From: Mactra quadrangularis
Lineage: Eukaryota; Mollusca; Bivalvia; Venerida; Mactridae
Reading direction: 5' to 3'
Length of the DNA stretch: 64,000 nt
NCBI GenBank assembly: GCA_025267735.1
Contig: CM046303.1
Span: 43,475,380-43,539,379 of the forward strand
The position numbers and the translations under genes were made by a program. Numbering within the stretch: the stretch's first letter is position 1; the number at the start of each line of letters is the position of its first letter. Shown piece by piece: positions 1 through 15,000 of this stretch. Below the pieces are notes generated by a model. The model worked only from the letters and a program-made list of their open reading frames with translations. It had not been told where the DNA came from and did not search any database.

Positions 1-48
1 ATATTTTCGTTCAATGCAACTCTTAAATGTTCATGATAATCTACATAC

Positions 49-3000
49 CTGCTACACACGCAGTCATAAAGCATGCTATATTTCCATTGATCATAGATCT
101 TAAAGAAAGACGAGCAAAATCAGATCTTCTCTCCGGTGCTGCCGACACGAGACATCCAAGATTTATACCTATTGCTGCAAAACTACCAAACCCACATAAT
201 ATATAGGTTCCCAGTACAATAGATCTATCCTGTAAAATGTTCAAAATAGGTGTAAGCAAACATGTCAGTTACGTCAACAGTAAAAACACAGTCCTACCAC
301 ACAGCCAAAAAGCAAAGAGGGAGTTTGGCTTTAGATTTTTTAACTTTTGCAGTAAAAGGGATGAAGGGTACAAATAACGAAAACAATAACCAAAGGGACT
401 TCCGCCTTGGAACAGACAGTGGCAATGGGCTGTTTTTGAAACAAATCAAATTTAATAATTTATAACAGCCATTTCTTCTTAATCATAAATATAAGCGTTC
501 ATATTAAATGTAAAGCTATTGTCCGTTTTTTCTCAACTGTCAAAGCTTGAATAATTTCACGGTGACTGAATGCATTGTTTTCGTACTGGCGGTCTAATTG
601 TTGTTGAAAATATCTTGACTAATACATAGCATACGGCAAAAGCAGTTTTACTCGATCATAATACACACTTTCGGAAACTCATGGATGTATTACAATAATT
701 TTAACAAACGCATTCACCGTGAAATTATTCATGTTTTAACAGTTGAGGAAAAACGAACAAATATATGGTAGGACAATAATTCATGAACAGGACAAATTCG
801 ACAAATCTGTAACTGCATGTCTTTAAATGCAGTTTGGGATGGACCTAGCGGTGGCTCACTATAGCGACAATAAATGTGTTTACAAATTGTAGAGTCCCGA
901 AGAAGGCAGTACATGTAAGGGCAGTTGGCCACGGAACATAATTTATACACGTAATAATAAAGCGAAAATAAATCACGTAAAAGTTTTAAAAAAACCAGCA
1001 TACATAGGTTTTGACAAAAACATCACTGGTAATTTTAACTTACAGTTATGCTACCGTTTTCAATCATCTTTCCGAGATCAATATATGATAGGAATTCATT
1101 TATTACAATTTTCTTTCCAATCAGAGCACCAATTTGTTTGGTATCAGCCCATGGTACCCCCATCACAGCAGCCAATGGCATAAAAATGTAGGAACAAATC
1201 AACTAAAAATGCAAGAAAACAAAATGTTGTGTTATTCCAAATGAACATTACTTCTACTCAAATTCAATTATTTATATTTGTGAGTAACTTATTAGAGCGA
1301 ACTAATTTTAAACTCCTCGAAATCTGATTAAAATCCGATCTAAAATTTTCCGCTCGCTTACTTGCTATACGACAATGCTCCACAGGATATCTGTTTACGG
1401 AGATTGGTTCCTTGTTTATATACGTAAACAACTATTCTTTGCGGTAGAACAGCATTTGGTGGAATTCTCGAACCAGTATAGTTCATTGTCCGACACTAAT
1501 GTATGTTCCTTGTTTACATACGTAAACAACTATTCTTTGCGATAGAACAGCATTTGATGGAATTCTTGAACCAGTATAGTTTATTGTCCGACACTAATGT
1601 ATGTTCCTTGTTTACATACGTAAACAACTATTCTTTGCGATAGAACAGCATTTGATGGAATTCTTGAACCAGTATAGTTTATTGTCCGACACTAATGTAT
1701 GTTCCTTGTTTACATACGTAAACAACTATTCTTTGCGATAGAACAGCATTTTCTCGAATTCTCGAACCAGTATAGTTTATTTATCACAACCTCATAGAAA
1801 CATTATCTCACTCGAATAAAAAACGCCATTTGTTCATGAAAAATATTGTGCTTAGGCAAAACTATCTGTTTCACGTATATAGATATAACCAAATTACGAA
1901 GAACAGGGGCGGATCCAGGATTTTTTTCTAGGGGGGTCCGAACTTTTCTTTTTTTTGTTTTTTTGTTATGAACATTTTATTTTTCAAAGTTTCAAGTACA
2001 AGTACATTACATGACAAACTTATAAAAATATACATACAATTGAAACTAAATTGAAAAACGTTTTTGTATATAAACAAGTCTATTCACTCATACACATACA
2101 CCCACACCCACACACACACATACGTAGACATACACATACGTACACATACATAAATATATTTATGGCAAGATGGACATTAATATTTTTGTTATAAAGGAAT
2201 CTAACAAAAGTGGAAAGTTTTTATTTCTAAAAACAAAAGACAAACAAATAAAAAGGGTTCTCTCTCGCTCTAATTGTTGTTTGGAGTTAGAATTCTCCAT
2301 TTTTGTTTATGTATTTGTGTTTTTCCTTTGTATAAAGCTATCATTTCTTCTATTTTTTCACGATTATATAGAAAATTTGTATAGTTATTTATAAGGGGTA
2401 TTGTTTGATTACATTTGTTGATAAAAATGAAATATTTTGCTAGAAGAATAACAAAATTTATTAAGTGGGCATTTGGGTGATTTGATAGGTCACAAAACGT
2501 TATTAGACTTATATTGAGTTGAAAATTTGAATTACATTTTTCATTTAAGAAGGTATTAATATCCCTCCAAAAACTTTGTATGATATTGCACTCCCAAAAC
2601 ATATGTGGAATTGAATCAATTTGACTAAAACAAAAATCACATAAGCTGGTGGTTGTTAAATTGCATTTTTGTAGGAATTTGTTTGTTGGAATTATTCTCA
2701 TCAGATATTTATATTGAAATTCTCGTAATTTTGTGTCATTTGTAATTTTTATTGGTTGTAAAAATATGTTCTTTGAACTTTTATGTTGGCTATTAGTAGT
2801 ATCTTTCCATTTTGTAATTTGTTTAGGTTCAGTGGTGTGATTTTTTTGTAAAAACATGTTATATATAAATTGGCATATATTTTGTTTATTTATAATGTTT
2901 GTAATGAGGAAAGATGGATGCGGTTGATTTATTTGTTCATCGAGAAGCATGTGTTTCCATTTGTTCGAAAAGGTTTTTATGAGTGTGTTGTATTTGAGAA

Positions 3001-6000
3001 AATCTCCATTTGGTAGACTATAGAGAAATTTCATTTCATAAAAAGTGTTGAATCGTTTTTCTCTATATTTGTATAAGTGTTCAACAAATAAGATTCCTTT
3101 ATTTAACCAACTTTTGTAGAAATAACATTTACCATTACATTGTTTTATGTTTGAGTTATTCCAGATAATCTCTTTTGAAATTATGTTTACTTTGTCATTA
3201 TAATTTATTCGTGCCCAGGCCGATAAGATATCTTTTAAGAAATTGGATTTTATGTTTAAAGTCTTGATATCATTGGGATGTATATTACATTTAAAAAACG
3301 TATCTTTTCTAGGGGGGGGGGGGGGGGGGTCCGAACCTCGAACCACAACCACATTATACACGTTTTGCAGAAAAATGCAACATATTGATAATAAAAACTA
3401 CATTAAATCTATGAAAAAACACCGAGAAAAATTGCTTCATGCTACTTAAAAATGACTTACAGGCAAGAAATGCACTAATAAACAGGTACAATTTCTAGGG
3501 GGGAGGGTCCTGACCCCCCTGACCCCCCCCCCGCTGAATCCGCCTATTAGGAATTACATTGAATTTGAAAACACATCGATGGAACAACCAAACACTTGTT
3601 TAACAATATTTAAACTAAAGAAGGATATAAACTAAAAGCTAAATGTGTACTGACCCATCGACATGTACAAATCTAACCATATGCCTCATATTTTAAATGT
3701 AATACATACAACATGCCCGTGTATAATTTTCCAAAATCTAAGAAGAGTTAGTTCATACATTCCTCTTATATAATTCTGTCACAAAACGTTACTTTCAAAT
3801 TACTTAAGTTTAAAGATCTGCCGCGGTGATAACTTAGAAATTCAATGTGCACTCAAATTGAATATTACGAGAGGTTTTTTTAAAAAAAAACACTGTATTG
3901 TCTGTAGGTTATTCAATCTAAGAGATAAAATTAAAGTTACCTGAAAGCTTAGTTCTGGATAGTTAACTCTTGAACCAAAGTATGATAATGATGTATCGAG
4001 TAGTGAAAGTACAGAGACAAATGCTATCAAATTGACAACAATATAAGAAATCAATTTAATAGCTATAGTAGCCCCTACAGATAATGCTTCTAATAAATTA
4101 GTTTCTTGTCTGAAATACAATAAATACAATGTATTGTAAACAGTCTTCGAATTTAGCCGGTGGACCGAGTCCATCGAAACCGCCGTCGGTCCAGCGACTC
4201 CAGTGACTGATAGGTTGTTACTGGCCCGACGGTCCACCAACTTTTTCAGCTAGTAAGGTCCATATTCAATAAAAAAAATAGTTGCTTAAAGTAATATTTT
4301 GTTCATTTAATTTTATGACATACTACGCTAAATAATTAATATGGACAGCATAGTTCAACATATATAGCTATTGGCTTAGATTATTTTTGGTCCAGTAAAC
4401 TATCATTCGGTACAGTAAAAAATTCCATTTTGCTGGACCGAATGTCCAGTGCTGAAAAATGTTTGTCGTGAAGACTGATTGTAAGAGTTGATTAAAGTCT
4501 CAGTGGTGCATACATTAACCCCGCCTATTTAAATACTCACTACAACACTTCTGTACTCACTATCAATGAGAATAGTTATCCGTATCTATGTAAGGGGATT
4601 ACCGAACAAATACTGAGCATTTAAATCAGCGGCGTTAATGTATCGCCACTGATAATTGAATATATTTTAACAATACAGAAATAAGAACAACCTATATCTG
4701 TTCTGTTCTGTTCTGTTCTATATAAAATGATTTAGTAAAGTTGGCAGACGACATAATTATGTCAAATAAAAAAGGTGTTATTTCTTGGACCAGCTATGCT
4801 TACATGGCTATTAGCAATTGTGCAAACTCATCGTCGGCAACCATAGTACTTTCTTTCGTTACATTCGATACATAATGTAGCATAGCGGAGTAATGCATCG
4901 TGGGATAACCGACAATGGTGCAAACTGCTTTTATCTAGACATTTACTTCCATTCTGTAGGCACCCAGAACATGACCATAGTTTAGAGATGAATCGTATAT
5001 TTTTCAACAACAGAAATTAACCGGTACTTACCCTGTTGGTATTTTAATTTCTTTCTGTGTTTTTATTTTGGATGGTTGAGTTTCAGGTATTGATATTTTA
5101 GCTATAGCTAATGCTGCCGGTGCTGACATAAATGATGCTGATATCACATGTTCTGCTGGAACCTAAGTTAAAAAAAGATAATTATTTCTATATTTTTCCA
5201 TGAATATGATTACAATCACCTCATCACACATGACAAATGGGTGTGAGTGAGAGTTCGAGTAACAGGGGCGATAGGGATTGTGTATGAGTGACATGTTACA
5301 TCATGTACCGAATTGATTTCGAAATAAACTATAATCATGTTGAGTTCATACAGTCTAAAACAATACTCGTATATCGAATCATTTAATCAATTCTTCATTA
5401 TAGTAAAATACAAAAGAACGACGAGTTCTTTTTGGTACAGCGTTAGTTATTGTTTGTAATCTATTGTTGTTTTTTGTGCACCTTTATTCAATCATATTAT
5501 CGAGATTACTTCTCCTGAGTTACACCAGTATCAGGACATAACAGACTGAATGCACACATGTACAAAAAGTACCGACTCGTACAAGCCCCAAAGTGCCCGT
5601 GCGGAGACGAAGATCAAACTGCAGAGCATGTCCTCTAAAGATGTAAGCGACACGACCAAGAGCGAGCTGCGACGTGGCCTCAGGAAACAACCCTCCAACA
5701 GAAGCTATATGGCGATGTTGAGGACCTGAGACGGACCACATCCTTCATCGTAGATACTGGCGTAATTATGTAAATGCGAACGCCAGTAAGTAAGTAAGTA
5801 CACCAGTACTACACTCCATCTTCTATAAGCAAGTGCCAAGACTACTTTCTGACACGAACATTGTCGTATAATTGAGTGTCTCTTTCATAACTAAGTTTAA
5901 AATCTAAAGAAATCTCCCTCTTCTGCTGTTGTCTTTTAAAAGGCAGGTCAGTGCTGTCTACTTTTGCTGTTCCTAATATGTTTGCATAGTGCTTACACAT

Positions 6001-9000
6001 TATCATTACAAATCGAGATTATTTACATGTCATAGGATGAACGTTGATAAACGAAAAATCTAAATTATTGAAGAGGTATGTGCATAGATAAAAACACATA
6101 AATACGAGTACATACACCAAATCCAATGTAAGCAGCAATCACTGTCCCAGCAACTGTAGCATAACCACTGGTCATTATAGCATGAAGTTCTGATTCTGTT
6201 AATTTATTCCAAAATGGACGTAAAGCTACACTTGATTCAACCTGTGAATATATTTGATTTGATATGAATGTGAATACTACAGTTAAAAGCACAAACTAAT
6301 ACATGTGAAAAAGCTGTCGGTGGGCCCTCCAAATATCAAAGAGAACAAACCCCTCATGCGATTAATAAGGTCTATGAGGCCATTGGGAGATTTTGTTCTA
6401 CATTCCACATCCTGAGTTGAGAAAACATCTGACAATTGGACACATTATTCTTTCCTGTGTAACATATTTCGAGTGATGAACGGGTACGTACTTTCATTTT
6501 ACTTGTTTGTATATTAGTATCTTGGCTTCCCTAATCGGCTTTCTTGAACAATGTTGCTTTACAGGATTATTTCCCCCAATGAACGTAAAGCGTCTCGCAT
6601 GCGGTAGAAAATCGATAAATTATTTTTTGGAACGATGTCCTAAGACATCGTTCCAATGGTAACAAGAAAGTATAAGATTACTCTTTTCACGCTTCAACAA
6701 TTTTCAACATAGACAAAGAGGCGTAGTTCAAGCGTGAAACTCATTAACATCTCATTTAAATGTAATACAACGCTGGCTTGTGTTGTCGTTCTTGAAACTC
6801 TTCAGAAAAAGGGAGGTTACTCTCAGGAAATACAAATTTTGCAATGGAGACGGGACAACTCAACCCGTAGACAACTCAGACCGTGACAACTGCAAAGATT
6901 ACTTGTTGGAGTAAAAAGGGCCTACGATGTTTTTGACAATGCCTGTTATTTGCGTAGCATAACTACATCATTCGATAGTTATAAACAATATTAAATGATC
7001 GTATTATATTATGATACTTATGTCAATACATTAAGAACGATTTTGGTAGTTTTTGTGCGCACCGTTCTGTGCATATCTAAAACACGACGTCAACGTTACA
7101 AATAAGGCAGTGGCTAGAGTTACGGTACCGTAACTCTAGGCCAAGGTTCTAGAGTTACGGAAGTTTCGTAACTGTAGACAAGCCTGTCAGGGTTGGCTAG
7201 AGTTACGGAAGTCAAATAACATGCGTATGTTTCAACTTTAAAACGTCGAAAACCCTGTTTAAATTCATTATTACTCGAAATAAACAAATATTTACCGACG
7301 TGACTTATCCAATTGTTATTACACCCGCCATTTTGGATATCACTAATACTCTTACTGGGTGTTTAATATACGGCGATATGACGTTGTCGTCTTCAAAGTG
7401 TCACATTAAAAGTTTACTTGAGCGATTTTAAGTTATAGAGTTTGATTATAATTTGGAATGAATATGTATAATTTTGTACGGAATTTTAAGCAAATATTTA
7501 TAGGAAATAGACGATTCTTAGAGTAATTTTAATTGTGAATAAATTGCAAGTGCAAAACGTTAATTTGACTTAAATTTCGTGAACGAAAATGGGAATGTAG
7601 CTTGATGCAAAAGAGCTTAGTACTTGGGGGGAAACCTTAAATGAATTGTTAGAGAGTCGATGTTTTTGTGAAAAAAATCAGCTTGTCATTCCACACCAAA
7701 TCTTTAAAATTTTAACGAAAATATTAACGATCTCGTTAAAAAATACCCATTGATAACCAAAAATGAGAAGTTGTCAGTTCCTTGTGGTTAAAGAAAATTG
7801 TCCAGAATAATCTTTGGTTTGGTGAGATGGCTGCTGTACATGACCCTAAAAAGTGTTGATGAACATTAATTCTTTGACTGGTTTATTTTGTTTGATAAAG
7901 TAAGATAAACCTTGCCATGAGCAAACCACTTGAGAAGTCTAGTGCTATGCTTTTGTTAAATTCTGTTAATTGATACTTAATACATTATTGTATAGATGAT
8001 ATACATAATTATATATTCTTTAATCAAAAAATAAGTTCAGGACATCGTTCCTCCAGCACTCCAGTGCTTTGATTATGAACTGTCATTGTAGGATATGAAC
8101 TTAACTCCACACGGTGGTTACTTGAGTTTGCTGAAAGCCAAGAGTTACTTAAACAGTTTGAGAAGTTTGAGTAGGAACTGAAGAGTCACAAATTGGAAAA
8201 TAACCACATATATCCAACTGCAATTACGTTTGAGGAACAGAACCGATGACTTCCAAAAGCACATGAAATACATCAAATACATGAGAGTGGATTTTTAAAA
8301 CGACAACATTGAACTCTCAAAATCGTTCAAAAAGACAATACTGTTCAAGGTTTTACATCATTAGTTATGGGATTAACTTCTACCAATCTCCGTAAACAGA
8401 TATCCTGTAGAGCATTGTCGTACAGGATCTCTACTTTCTCAATGCAGGGTCACGTCGAGATGACCTTTATGTCGACTAATCAATGCGTAGCTTTCATCTA
8501 GACGAAACACTATTAATAACATTTTGATTTCGTAATTTCTATTTTTAGACCAAGGTTTGCAAGCTAATTTAACAGGGGTATTATTCACAGTCTGCCATTG
8601 GACGGCTCAATTCAAATTGCGTGACGTAGACGATGTAAACAAGTTACGTATCATAACAATTTCGTCTTTAATATTATGATGAGGAAAGGTCACCTGAACG
8701 TGACCCTCGTTTGAAAAAGGCCAGATCTAAATTAGCAAGAAGGCGAGCGGAATATTTTAGATCGGGTTTTAATCAGATTGAACTTCTACATTACTTACCT
8801 GACCAATAAATATATGAGCAGCAGTAGCAAATGATTCTATAGGTGTTGTATTTAATGTAACTTGTAAAATTATAGCTATACTTTTAATAATAGCTTGCAT
8901 AGCACCCAGATAATATAACACTGAGATTACGGCACTGAAGAATATCACAACCGGTAATATCTGAAATGATGAATAAAAGTTAAATTATGAATAATATGAA

Positions 9001-12000
9001 AATCAATAAAGACTTCGTCTGGAATTTCAAAATTGAATTTTAAAAATCTAAAGTAAGCATGTACTGTTATAATGCATCGATACAGGTAGAAAATCCAATA
9101 TTTTGAGTTTGGAATATTTTATCGCCTTGCCAGACAAGAACAGAGAAAAGTAAATTTCGAGTATTTGTCGTTCCCCCTAATTGCATCCTCGGTAACCCAG
9201 GGTATTACGTCAACGATAATAATGTATGAGTACCGTGGGTTACCGACGATGCCTAATTGTTACACTATACAGATATAGCCTGACAAGCTTTACCGGAGTG
9301 ACTAGCCTCTTTTTCTTTCATTTGGAATGCGGCAAGTGTGAGGAAAGTGTGCACCCTAGAATTTGTTTTCAATCCACTGTGATATTTATTTCGCCACTGT
9401 CCGTTTTAAGGTGGAATCCCCTCATATTCGTGTTTTCTTTATTTGCTTGTCATTTTTGTAACAAAAGGTTTTTGACTTTTTTAATATCTTTTTTTGCTTT
9501 TTGACTTTGCGGTAGGTCTGTGTTCTTAACGTTGCTGTTTCTTATTTGTTTGCATAAACTTTTTATATCATGGACACAGATCTGTATGTAACTTTTTACC
9601 TGAAATATGATGGGATGGTCAGTGTATTTCTCACCAAATACAAACGATGATCCAGCATCAGTGTACCCTAAAAATATTGTTATTTGATCACCAACCCATT
9701 TACATGCTCTATATCCAGTATCCCATCGTAATATCAACAATCCTAATACAAACTGCATTATCAAACCCCATACTACTGGTACCCAATATATCTACAAATA
9801 TAAATTATCATAAATTTTGTCAGGTTAATTACTTCAATATTTTATATTATTTATGATGGCTGATTTACGCCATGTATTATTGCCGTTTCTTCGCCGCGAA
9901 AATTAGGAAAAAACGAAAATGAGAAGGTACGACAATCTGTGAATTTGTCGTGCCTTCGTTTTTCTAATCTTCGAGGCGAAGAAACGAAAAAACAAAGATA
10001 CGACAGATGTAAGGCGAAATAACAAAACAAGTTACTAGTCGTATTGTCGCATTTATTCTGTCGTATTTTCGTTTTCGCCACAAAGATTAGAGAAAACGAA
10101 AATACGACATGGCGTAAATCAGCCCGAAAAATCTTTATGTACAACAATAAAGCGATTACCAAATCAGCCACCATAATTATTCATACTTTGCTCTTCACTT
10201 TCGAGTCACCGCACTTTCCTGGTATGTAGTCACGTGATCAACAACGACAACTAATTGAGTGAACTTAAAAGTTCGCTCCCATTTTTCTATCCAGAGAAAT
10301 AATTGAATGACACCAAAAAGCACTCAAAAACTACTCCTTTTCTCTCCTGCACTGACTTGATTGAACCTGTGAGTTTTGTTGGTTAGCCCTGAATTCACCA
10401 CAGAAAAATTGAATCCAAGTGCAATTCTATACATATGATTATATGCACAAAAGTTCATTAGAATTAGAGCTATGTATGGATATATAGTAATATTGTATAC
10501 TTAGACGGTAACAATGTAATATCATTTTGATACAGTCACCAAAGTTGCAATCAAGTGAGCACCATTAAATCTAATTATTTACTCGTATACATAACTAGCA
10601 TTAACTTCAAATGATATAAATATGCAAAATTGTGTTTCATTGATTGTTCTTTAAAGATTTTTTTATGTATAGTTCGAACAAAATAAACATAACACTGTTT
10701 ATCATAACAATACAATAAACTAATCCACGACGATGGACGCTCAGGATGACAATAACATAAACATGCGATATGTTTTACGATTGTCTTAGTTGTTGGTGTA
10801 ATGGAAAAGATTTTTACCATTACAAGCATGATTTACCCAAGAAATAATGGTATCCATCATGCTAATTTTGTTAAAATGAATTACACATACATGTATTTTT
10901 TTCAATACTGCCTACCCCTGATGTGGATTGTCTCATTTTTAATGTTTACCCAAACACGTTTTGTTGTTTTGTACGCGATATACAATTTACCTAGAAAACA
11001 AAACAACCACATACCATAAAATTGCGTTCTCCACTAGAGCATACTCATAATTTTGTATGTTAATGTCTTATTTCATTTTCAGGCAATGTCAATGATAGAT
11101 TTACATTGTAACATGTTTTCCCCCCTTTCGTACTTGGTAATCAAAATGATGTAAACATTATGGATTGGGAACAATGATTTACTCACATCTAACACGACAT
11201 CTTACTAGCGACAGAATGTTTTTATAATGAAAACTATCCTAATCAGGAAGCTCTGCCATAGTAACAGTATGCTTTTAACAGTTAGCGCTTTTGAACATAT
11301 ATTCAATATGAAAAGAGCGCTATACAAATGTGGTATATAATCATAGTAATATGCTCACAATGGCTATACTCGTGATTTCTAAAGAAAATTATGTACTTAA
11401 TTGCATTTGTGCTTTTACGTATAAAAGCTAAGCAAGCTGGGCTCCCAAATAATACACTGTGTATCCATTTCTTTATCCCAATGTATTTTCATATTTCACT
11501 GTGTGAATTTAATTTCTGGGTCTATTTGCCTAATGTGCCATTTCAGCTAAGTTCTCTATCTTTTCTTTGTACAGTATTGGTTTCCAAAGCAGAATAAGCA
11601 ATTATTTCAATAGAGAACAGGCGGACCAAATCAACCATAAAAGTCTCTATTTTAAACATTACTGTTCAATGAGAAAGAATGACATACACACTGTATTGTT
11701 TTTAAGTACAATGTACTCACCTTCCTTCTATGTTTTGAAAACAACACAGATATGAGTACTAATATGGTTAAACCTGAGACAGGAATCCATTTTGTCCAAT
11801 TGTCCCATAGATCTATGACAAGAAACACAATAATTCCTGATAACGCAAGTGCTGTTATTATCCTATAAAAGAAAAATCATAAAATGGCTACATTTCCCTA
11901 CAAACAACAATCAGAGTATCGAAATACAGAAAGACTTTCGTGCTCATTGAAACCTAACAAATTCATACTAAAGATTACTCTTTACACATTAAATTCTAGT

Positions 12001-15000
12001 ACGAATCGAGCAGTGCACAAAAATGTGGGGGAAATGTTAATTCTACCCTGTATTACTGGCAAATACTATCAGTTCAAATTACAAAGATTTTATTTTCCTA
12101 TTCTCCCAAACCAAATCTTGAAGTACAGTTTTCCCTGTACACTTTGTCATTTTGCATACAAATTCTGTAGGTATTATAATTATGGTACAATACTGTAAAA
12201 CAACTTAAACTTCAAGTAATACAATGAATGACTGCAGTATCATTTCATTGAACAGCTACAGACACTATCAATATACAAATTATTTTATTGCTCTTACTAC
12301 ATAAACTTCTCAACCTTTGATTTGCTATGGTTAATATAAACACTTCATTTATCACTATGTATATGTATACTGCTTAGCGTATAAACGAGATTTGACTGCC
12401 CCCCTTCCACATGCTTATCAATTGATCTAAACACCTTTCAGATGACGGAACTACTTTAGCGCTTAAAAATTGACTGCGTAGTATATCAGAGACACATGTA
12501 TCACTCCGCATGTTAAACTATAGGGAGTTAAGTTACCGCGAACGTAACAAAACGTTCCGTAACGATACATTCGGAACTCCTCGGCCATTTGCTGCGAATA
12601 ATCTCGGACATATTTAGACGCTATTTTGAAACTACCGGTGTGGAAGTAAACAAATATATGGTCGTTTAGGCATTGAGCGATGTTTCGTTTTTGAAACATC
12701 ACTCATTGCCTTAACGGTCGCATATATATTAGTGTATTAGATTAGATAATTCGCAGCGAATTGCCGAGGAGTTCTGAATGTATAGTAACGTTCTGTAACG
12801 TTTTGTGTAATTGAACACGCTACTGGTTGAATCGTCGATAGTTGTCGACTTGTAGTATAACTTAAGCCTTTCGACGAAATCATCGAAAGTCTGAAAACTG
12901 TACCATACTACGCCATATGAATAATATAATGCATGTATAAACATATAATATAAACACCAAAATAATATGTTTATAAATAGCATGATGTTACATATATATA
13001 AGCTTTCGTAATTGGTTCTTCCCTGTGCAGATACACACTGCTACTTTTAACTGCCATAAAAGAAAACCTAAGATTAAATGGTATTAAATGTATCCAGATA
13101 AAAAAATAAACGACCTTTTGTTTTTAATCTGCATGGATGGTAACATCGTGTCTCCTGTCGCCATGTACATAGTTTGACAGAGCGTGGAACCTTACGTTCC
13201 ATTAAGATTCAGGAAAAAGAAGATCACTGGATTCTTATAAAAGAAACAGAAGATCATTGGATAGCCAGTTCCGCATTGGTTCTAAAAGCCACCTTGTTTT
13301 CTTGGCTAAGCTTACCCTACCAGCTCTGTACTATGGGAACCAGGAAGTAAAAGATGAGAATAACAAATATCAGTCTTAAGAATTTGTTTGACGATAAAGC
13401 TTAAATAAATTTGAATAGACTATATTAATAAGCTAATACACGATTGTATATTTATGTCACACTCAAATGAGTAAGTTAAACATGCTTTGTATGTAGCACA
13501 AATGTATTTGCTGAAGTACGGACCCAAAGGTAGTCTAGGTCGAACCCCTAGAATTTTTGAAAGTTGAGCAAAAAACTTAGAAAATTGATTCATTTATATG
13601 AAATATATTTTTAATGAATTTAAGTTAAAAGAATTTTTGTTTCTTAAATCACCCCCACCCAACACCCTTAAAATACTGGATCCGCCCTTTGTAGCCATAT
13701 ATTATTTTTATTATGTTCAATTCGCAAGTACAACTATTCATTTATTCATTAACTTCAGTATAAATTCACGGTAAGTTTACATATACGTGGTAATGAAACT
13801 GTTTATCTTTACTTTACATTGGTAAATATAGACATGTATAATCAAAATACACAAAAGTAACTTATTCATAAGCACGTGTTGATGTAATTGAGAGCATGTC
13901 CTAGTCTAACCTTGTGATGTGAGTATTTAAATACATTCTAGTAAGTATATTAACATGTGACTTTGTATATATAGTCAGGCAAACTTTTAACCTGCCCTAA
14001 TGAACTCATCACTGTTAATGCTCATGAGAATGTTTATATGTTAATATAGGATTTATCCATATGCAGGCATTGTGACATCTGTTTTTATGCTACTATTATA
14101 ATTATTGATTAGGTAGCAACATATTAATTTATCCATAGAAAACTGATAGAATGCAATTTCTTTCTCTTGATTTTTAAGAGAGCTCTTTAAATTTAAATCG
14201 AATTTAAATGTTCTGTAGTGTGGCCTTCATCCGTGAAATGATATAGTATATTGTGTCCTATATACTACATAGTTAACTTTAAATTTTGACAATTTAATAT
14301 TTATAAACAATTCTAACGTTACAGCAATCTCTGTAATGCCTCAGTCCCATAAAATCGTGGCTTGTTACGGACCCGTACGTGCAGACAGTCGTAGATCGTT
14401 CGAAGCCTTGCGTATCAAGGTGAGGGTACGCACATGGTACAAAACAACACACCTGTACGGAGCCGTATCTGGAAGATAATGCAAATTATGCATGTTTAAT
14501 CCATACTCGGTCACGATTTTGCTCACGATTTGACTCTGAAACTGATACGTGTATCCTGGGCTCATTTCACGGACCCTGGTAAAGACGTAACAGTCCGTAC
14601 GGGTACGCTAGAGTTCGTACGGGTCCTTGCGGAGCTTGATCGCACAACGCCCGTACGGTGCCCTCACGGCTATTTAAATTATTATGTTTATTGGACTGTA
14701 GCTTAAACATATATCCTATAGACGGCTCGGATTGATGTACATCTCATTTATTACATCTAATCAAATCATAAGCTGTACATTGAGTAGAACCTCAATGTTC
14801 TAATTAAAAACCATAAGATAGCCTATTATTAAAATGCTCTACATTTTATTCAACTATCAATGTTTATGTATTGTTTAGATTTTTTGAATACATTGGTGTA
14901 AAGTTCCATGTGACAAAATTTCTATGCATTATGAATGTGCATGTCGACTCTCATGTGACTAAATGGTGAAAGTTAAACTATATAGAGGAATATTCATGGT

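Noticed and set aside
2270..3361. 363-codon ORF as a host gene
   Set aside because: It has a LINE-type C-terminal pattern and lies inside a composite repeat; the proline-rich start comes from a G tract.
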